From Saccoglossus kowalevskii (taxonomy: Eukaryota > Hemichordata > Enteropneusta > Harrimaniidae): 20,687 nt of DNA. Shown piece after piece: positions 18,901 to 20,687 of this stretch (within the stretch, counting starts at the first letter, position 1; every line of letters starts with the position of its first letter). The position numbers and the translations under genes are program-made. Below the pieces are notes generated by a model. It did not search any database and had not been told where the DNA came from. It was given only the letters and a program-made list of their open reading frames with translations. The DNA lies in NCBI RefSeq assembly GCF_000003605.2, contig NW_003129868.1, forward strand, positions 4,400 through 25,086. Direction: 5' to 3'.

Positions 18901-19445
18901 CCTCCACATCCACCACTCCCACCACACTTTTGGGAATTTTTTCCAGGTTTGCATTACTCCTAAACTGACCAAGAATGAATATTAGGTGTGAATCGTTTGA
19001 TTGAATTGATGCGGACTATCAAACCATATCATAGCATATAGTGAATGGAAATAATAACTTTATTACACAACAAAAACCATCAGAGGGTTTAGTATGGTAA
19101 AAATAACAAAAGACTAAAATAATAAAATAATAAAACTAAATAAATAAGAGTAAAAAAAAAATAATAGGACAAAATAGAAAAAACAAAGTATAAAATACTG
19201 GCATTGCATAGAAAAGACATTGGTTGGATAAACATGGTCTGATAGAATTAATGCAATTAAACTGTACAAGCAAGGACACTATATCACATTCATTAATGGT
19301 TATGTTTTTTTTTATATTTACCTGCCTGGCATGGAATGTGTAGACAATTCTTCTTTTGAACTTGAGTTTTGATGGATCTACTTCAATGCTTTTAAAGAAC
19401 TTTGATGTTTCCTTCTCCTCACATGACTTTTCGGAGTCTTCATCA
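12806..19445 (-). CDS. FAD-dependent monooxygenase (MhpA/PcpB-like), C-terminal 351 residues, eight exons (join of the exon entries below), 5' partial
   Basis: This is a group A flavoprotein hydroxylase (FAD_binding_3 family). Such enzymes use NAD(P)H and O2 to hydroxylate aromatic or related substrates. Eight minus-strand exons join with compatible phases and GT-AG borders. In order: VYTFHARQ; the flavin motif NVIFLGDAAHCTPPFRGQG; CTGIKDAANLAWKLTLAV; LLQSFERER; then the C-terminal domain with TGSMFPQP, LLDKVLGNGFSVL and AVIVRPDR; and a terminal hydrophobic segment IIRLIFAALIVVVFIIIS. These are the usual landmarks of 3-(3-hydroxyphenyl)propionate hydroxylase-like proteins. The N-terminal GxGxxG Rossmann motif and substrate domain lie beyond the right edge. 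Unusual points are an acidic insertion before the FHAR strand and the membrane segment at the end. The substrate cannot be told from the sequence. Confidence 0.9.
13432..13442 (-). promoter_or_regulatory. YY1-type motif inside the MITE
   Basis: GCCGCCATCTT is the exact reverse complement of the YY1 core AAGATGGCGGC. A CCAAT-box word (AGCCAATCAGCG, about 13679-13690) lies in the same element. This is motif evidence only. Confidence 0.3.
13635..13761. repeat. Nested long hairpin inside the MITE
   Basis: TTACACGAAGAACATAG (13635-13651) and its exact reverse complement (13745-13761) are the outer arms. Inside, AAATTGTCAT (13658-13667) and ATGACAATTT (13707-13716) form another exact pair. The right outer arm abuts the right terminal repeat of the MITE. 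Confidence 0.85.
13871..13988 (-). CDS. Monooxygenase exon: WF and VRPDR segment
   Basis: This 118 bp exon has acceptor atttcacag and donor gttagt. It completes an Ala codon and leaves with two bases. It encodes RRKVKLASSTVIDVVDTSGE, then LGTWFGKYRSDAVIVRPD. The WF...AVxVRPDRY pattern closes the C-terminal domain of the family; here the usual Tyr after PDR is Ile, supplied by the next exon. Confidence 0.93.
14121..14137 (-). promoter_or_regulatory. ZNF143/STAF-like motif in intron
   Basis: CGCAGTGCATTATGGGA reads on the other strand as TCCCATAATGCACTGCG, one base away from the remembered STAF/ZNF143 site TCCCAGAATGCACTGCG. It lies in the intron between two monooxygenase exons. Function is not shown. 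Confidence 0.25.
14334..14460 (-). CDS. Monooxygenase exon: LGNGFSVL segment
   Basis: This 127 bp exon has acceptor tttctgtag and donor gtaggt. It enters in phase 0 and leaves with one base. It encodes VLGNGFSVLMYNRSLQIDVG, then IHSAILQPLNAKLICVYSDE and IS. Together with the previous exon it gives LLDKVLGNGFSVL, matching the family pattern LLDDxLGxGFxLL. Confidence 0.93.
14810..14879 (-). CDS. Monooxygenase exon: TGSMFPQP, start of C-terminal domain
   Basis: This 70 bp exon has acceptor ttttgctag and donor gtaagt. It completes a split Cys and ends in phase 0. It encodes TGSMFPQPKVFLYANNQSVL then LDK. The (P)GxxFPQP motif marks the start of the C-terminal thioredoxin-fold-like domain of MhpA-type enzymes. 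Confidence 0.93.
14880..16652. other. Monooxygenase intron with a GC-richer island; no exon recognised
   Basis: Positions about 14935-15225 are clearly richer in G and C than the flanking AT-rich intron and contain ggccggcc-like words and a 113-codon open frame with no recognisable motif. It may be an inserted short repeat; no convincing tRNA-type A and B boxes were found. The rest is AT-rich, with one clear hairpin at 15496-15526. Confidence 0.45.
15496..15526. repeat. Perfect 13 bp hairpin
   Basis: CAGACATAATACT (15496-15508) and its exact reverse complement (15514-15526) flank the five-base loop TCACT. Confidence 0.8.
16653..16818 (-). CDS. Monooxygenase exon: linker helices
   Basis: This 166 bp exon has acceptor attctccag and donor gtaagt; it enters in phase 1 and leaves with two bases. 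It encodes IGKLLTLRNPLLVFLRNVIV, WAVFHAPITRQLIEKDQIKP and CFQISEGILDGKSS. It corresponds to the helical stretch followed by the (Y/F)xxGxLD segment that leads into the C-terminal domain. It is fairly hydrophobic but matches family helices rather than a membrane span. Confidence 0.9.
16819..17620. other. Monooxygenase intron; small hairpin only
   Basis: AT-rich, without an exon. It contains TATAGTTTATA (17275-17285) and its exact reverse complement (17295-17305), a low-complexity hairpin. A minus-strand open frame at 17342-17587 has no recognisable motif and is not joined by splice sites. Confidence 0.5.
17621..17809 (-). CDS. Monooxygenase exon: helix after GQG and ERER segment
   Basis: This 189 bp exon runs from acceptor ttatag to donor gttagt; it completes the split Gly and leaves with one base. 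It encodes LCTGIKDAANLAWKLTLAVK, then a GNLSTVQSSKPMHRVEIDGQ loop, then NLLQSFERERCDDVWIMTMH. The (N/T)GIxDAxNLAWKL helix and the (L)LxSYExER segment are standard in FAD_binding_3 hydroxylases. The roughly 20-residue loop between them is longer than usual for bacterial members. Confidence 0.95.
17810..18422. other. Monooxygenase intron; nothing recognised
   Basis: AT-rich sequence with no gene. A small palindrome CTACCGGTAG near 18174-18183 is flanked by AGGCTT and AAGCCT in inverted orientation. Confidence 0.5.
18423..18498 (-). CDS. Monooxygenase exon: GDAAH flavin-binding motif
   Basis: This 76 bp exon has acceptor ctgtccacag and donor gtatgt; it enters in phase 0 and leaves with one base. 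It encodes IEHWTDGNVIFLGDAAHCTP then PFRGQ and the split Gly. GDAAH contacts the ribityl and pyrophosphate of FAD, and the PPFRGQG loop lies near the isoalloxazine ring in this family. All key residues are present. Confidence 0.95.
18499..19321. other. Monooxygenase intron with A-rich tract
   Basis: There is no exon. About 19065-19200 is a low-complexity A-rich tract built of AATAA, AAATA and poly-A words. Open frames on both strands at 18758-18985 lack motifs. Confidence 0.5.
19322..19445 (-). CDS. Monooxygenase exon: acidic insert and FHAR strand
   Basis: The exon runs from acceptor ttgattgtag to donor gtaaat and enters with one base of a split codon. It encodes DEDSEKSCEEKETSKFF, then KSIEVDPSKLKFKRR and IVYTFHARQ. 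The last part is the strand that precedes the flavin GD motif in this family (usually YxFHAR). The charged Asp/Glu/Lys stretch looks like a surface loop not found in bacterial relatives. Upstream exons are outside the window; the intron before this exon contains the minisatellite. Confidence 0.85.
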
Positions 19446-19514
19446 CTACAATCAAAATTAAATATTATTGAGACTAAACCAACATTAGTTCAGGGATACA
19501 TCCCTATTGCAGAC

Positions 19515-20687
19515 ACTTACTCTTAAACCAGTTCAGGTTTACACTGGTCTACAATGAAAACCCTCCAAGCCAATCAATTCTGCACAACTCAAGAATGGAT
19601 TCCAATCCATTTTTCACTGCTTCAAAAATGGAGGCCCTCAATGCAAGTCCATTTTACACTGACCTAAATGGAAAATGTCATTCTATTTTACACAGGTGCA
19701 AAATTGTGGTATCCCATGCCAGTCCATTCTACATAACCACAGCAGTCTGTACTACACTAGAAGTCCAAATTGGAGACATCATGTATGTCCATTCTGAGTT
19801 GGTCCAAAAGTTGAGGCACTCATACCAGTTTATTCTGTACTGATCCACATTGCAGATACAATACAACAAACCATTCTGCACTGGTCAATATTTGAGGCAC
19901 TTCATGTCATTCCACAATACATTGGTCAATAATGAAGGCATTCTAGACCAACTTGAACTGCTCCATGTTGGTACTCCACACCAGTTCATTTCATACATGG
20001 GTCCATAGTGTAGACATTCCACACCAGTCCATTCTGCACCAGATTATAGTGGAGACACTCAATTCCAGACCATTCTGCACTGGTCAATATTTGGGGCATT
20101 CCATGCTAGACCATTCTGCACTGGTCAATATTGGAGGCACTCCATGCTAGACCATTCTGCACTGGCCAATGTTGGAGGCACTCAATGCTAGCCATTCTGC
20201 ACTGGTCAATATTGGAGGCACTCAATGCGAGACCATTCTGCACTGGACAATATTGGATGCACTCCATGCTAGACCATTCTGCACTAGTCAATATTGGAGG
20301 CATTCCATGCTCGACCATTCTGCACTGGTCAATATTGGAGGCACTCCATGCTAGCCATTCTGCACTGGTCAATATTGGGGACATTCCATGCTAGACCATT
20401 CTGCACTGGTCAATATTGGAGGCACTCCATGCTAGACCATTCTGTACTGGTCAATATTGGAGGCACTCCATGCTAGCCATTCTGCACTGGTCAATATTGG
20501 AGGCACTCCATGCTCACCATTCTGCACTGGTCAATATTGGAGGCACTCCATGCTAAACCATTTTGCACTGGTCAATATTGGAGGCATTCCATGCTAGACC
20601 ATGCTGCACTGGTCAGTATTGGAGGCACTCCATGCTACACCATTCTGCACTGGTCAATATTGAAGGCACTCAATGTCAGACCATTCC
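19515..20687. repeat. Minisatellite, 40/41 bp unit, continuing off the right edge
   Basis: The unit, beginning CCATTCTGCACTGGTCAATA and continuing TTGGAGGCACTCCATGCTAG(A), is 41 bp, or 40 bp when the final A is missing. Unit starts are seen at 20070, 20111, 20152, 20192, 20233, 20274, 20315, 20355, 20396, 20437, 20477, 20517, 20558, 20599, 20640 and 20681, giving 15 full units. From about 19515 to 20069 the same unit is recognisable but strongly diverged (for example GTCCATTTTACACTGACC, GTCCATTCTACATAACC). It lies in an upstream intron of the monooxygenase gene. Confidence 0.92.

Noticed and set aside
20106-20476. Several overlapping open frames on both strands in the minisatellite
   Set aside because: The repeat unit simply lacks stops in most frames; its 40/41 bp length shifts the frame every unit and no splice or start context supports coding.
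20070-20687. CRISPR-like regular array
   Set aside because: Units are directly head to tail with no unique spacers, in eukaryotic intronic DNA; it is a minisatellite.

Overview
The window looks like nuclear DNA from an animal, most likely a marine invertebrate. It is AT-rich, its two genes are split into short exons with GT-AG introns, the best-recognised gene is a metazoan sorting nexin, and the introns and intergenic DNA are full of short inverted-repeat elements, a Helentron-like repeat with internal tandem units, and a minisatellite. The frequent TACATGTA-type words would fit a mollusc, brachiopod or hemichordate, but the phylum cannot be fixed from this sequence.

Left part (1-8500, + strand): the 3' end of a sorting nexin 17 (SNX17) gene. 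Five coding exons (2615-2809, 3300-3401, 6523-6585, 7065-7145, 7881-7979) join in phase 0 and give the last 179 residues: the end of the FERM-like module, a Ser/basic/Gln linker, and the C-terminal tail FEGIGDDDL that in SNX17 recruits the Retriever recycling complex. Earlier exons lie off the left edge. The 3.1 kb intron at 3402-6522 is packed with repeats, including a Helentron-like element with a 157 bp internal repeat, a pair of inverted termini 2.5 kb apart, and a decayed HIRAN-like coding fragment. Just after the stop codon, the tail-coding sequence is repeated as a mutated copy in the 3' untranslated region.

Middle (8500-12800): intergenic DNA between two convergent genes, with no credible exon. 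It holds a perfect 26 bp palindrome, two adjacent TTAA-flanked MITE-like elements sharing one TTAA, a third TTAA-flanked inverted-repeat element, and a second shorter copy of the Helentron-like repeat.

Right part (12806-19445, - strand): the 3' end of a gene for an FAD-dependent aromatic-hydroxylase-like monooxygenase (MhpA/PcpB type, FAD_binding_3 family). Eight exons are phase-compatible throughout and give the last 351 residues, with the GDAAH flavin motif, the PPFRGQG loop, the C-terminal domain and finally a hydrophobic segment that looks like a membrane anchor. The N-terminal Rossmann part lies off the right edge. One intron carries a ~416 bp MITE with 39 bp inverted termini and a nested palindrome. 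The last 1.2 kb, in an upstream intron of this gene, is a 40/41 bp minisatellite that runs off the window and changes from very degenerate on the left to highly uniform on the right.

The two genes show no functional link. SNX17 works in endosomal cargo recycling; the monooxygenase should oxidise a small, probably aromatic or lipophilic, substrate at a membrane. No RNA gene, CRISPR array or bacterial-type operon was found.
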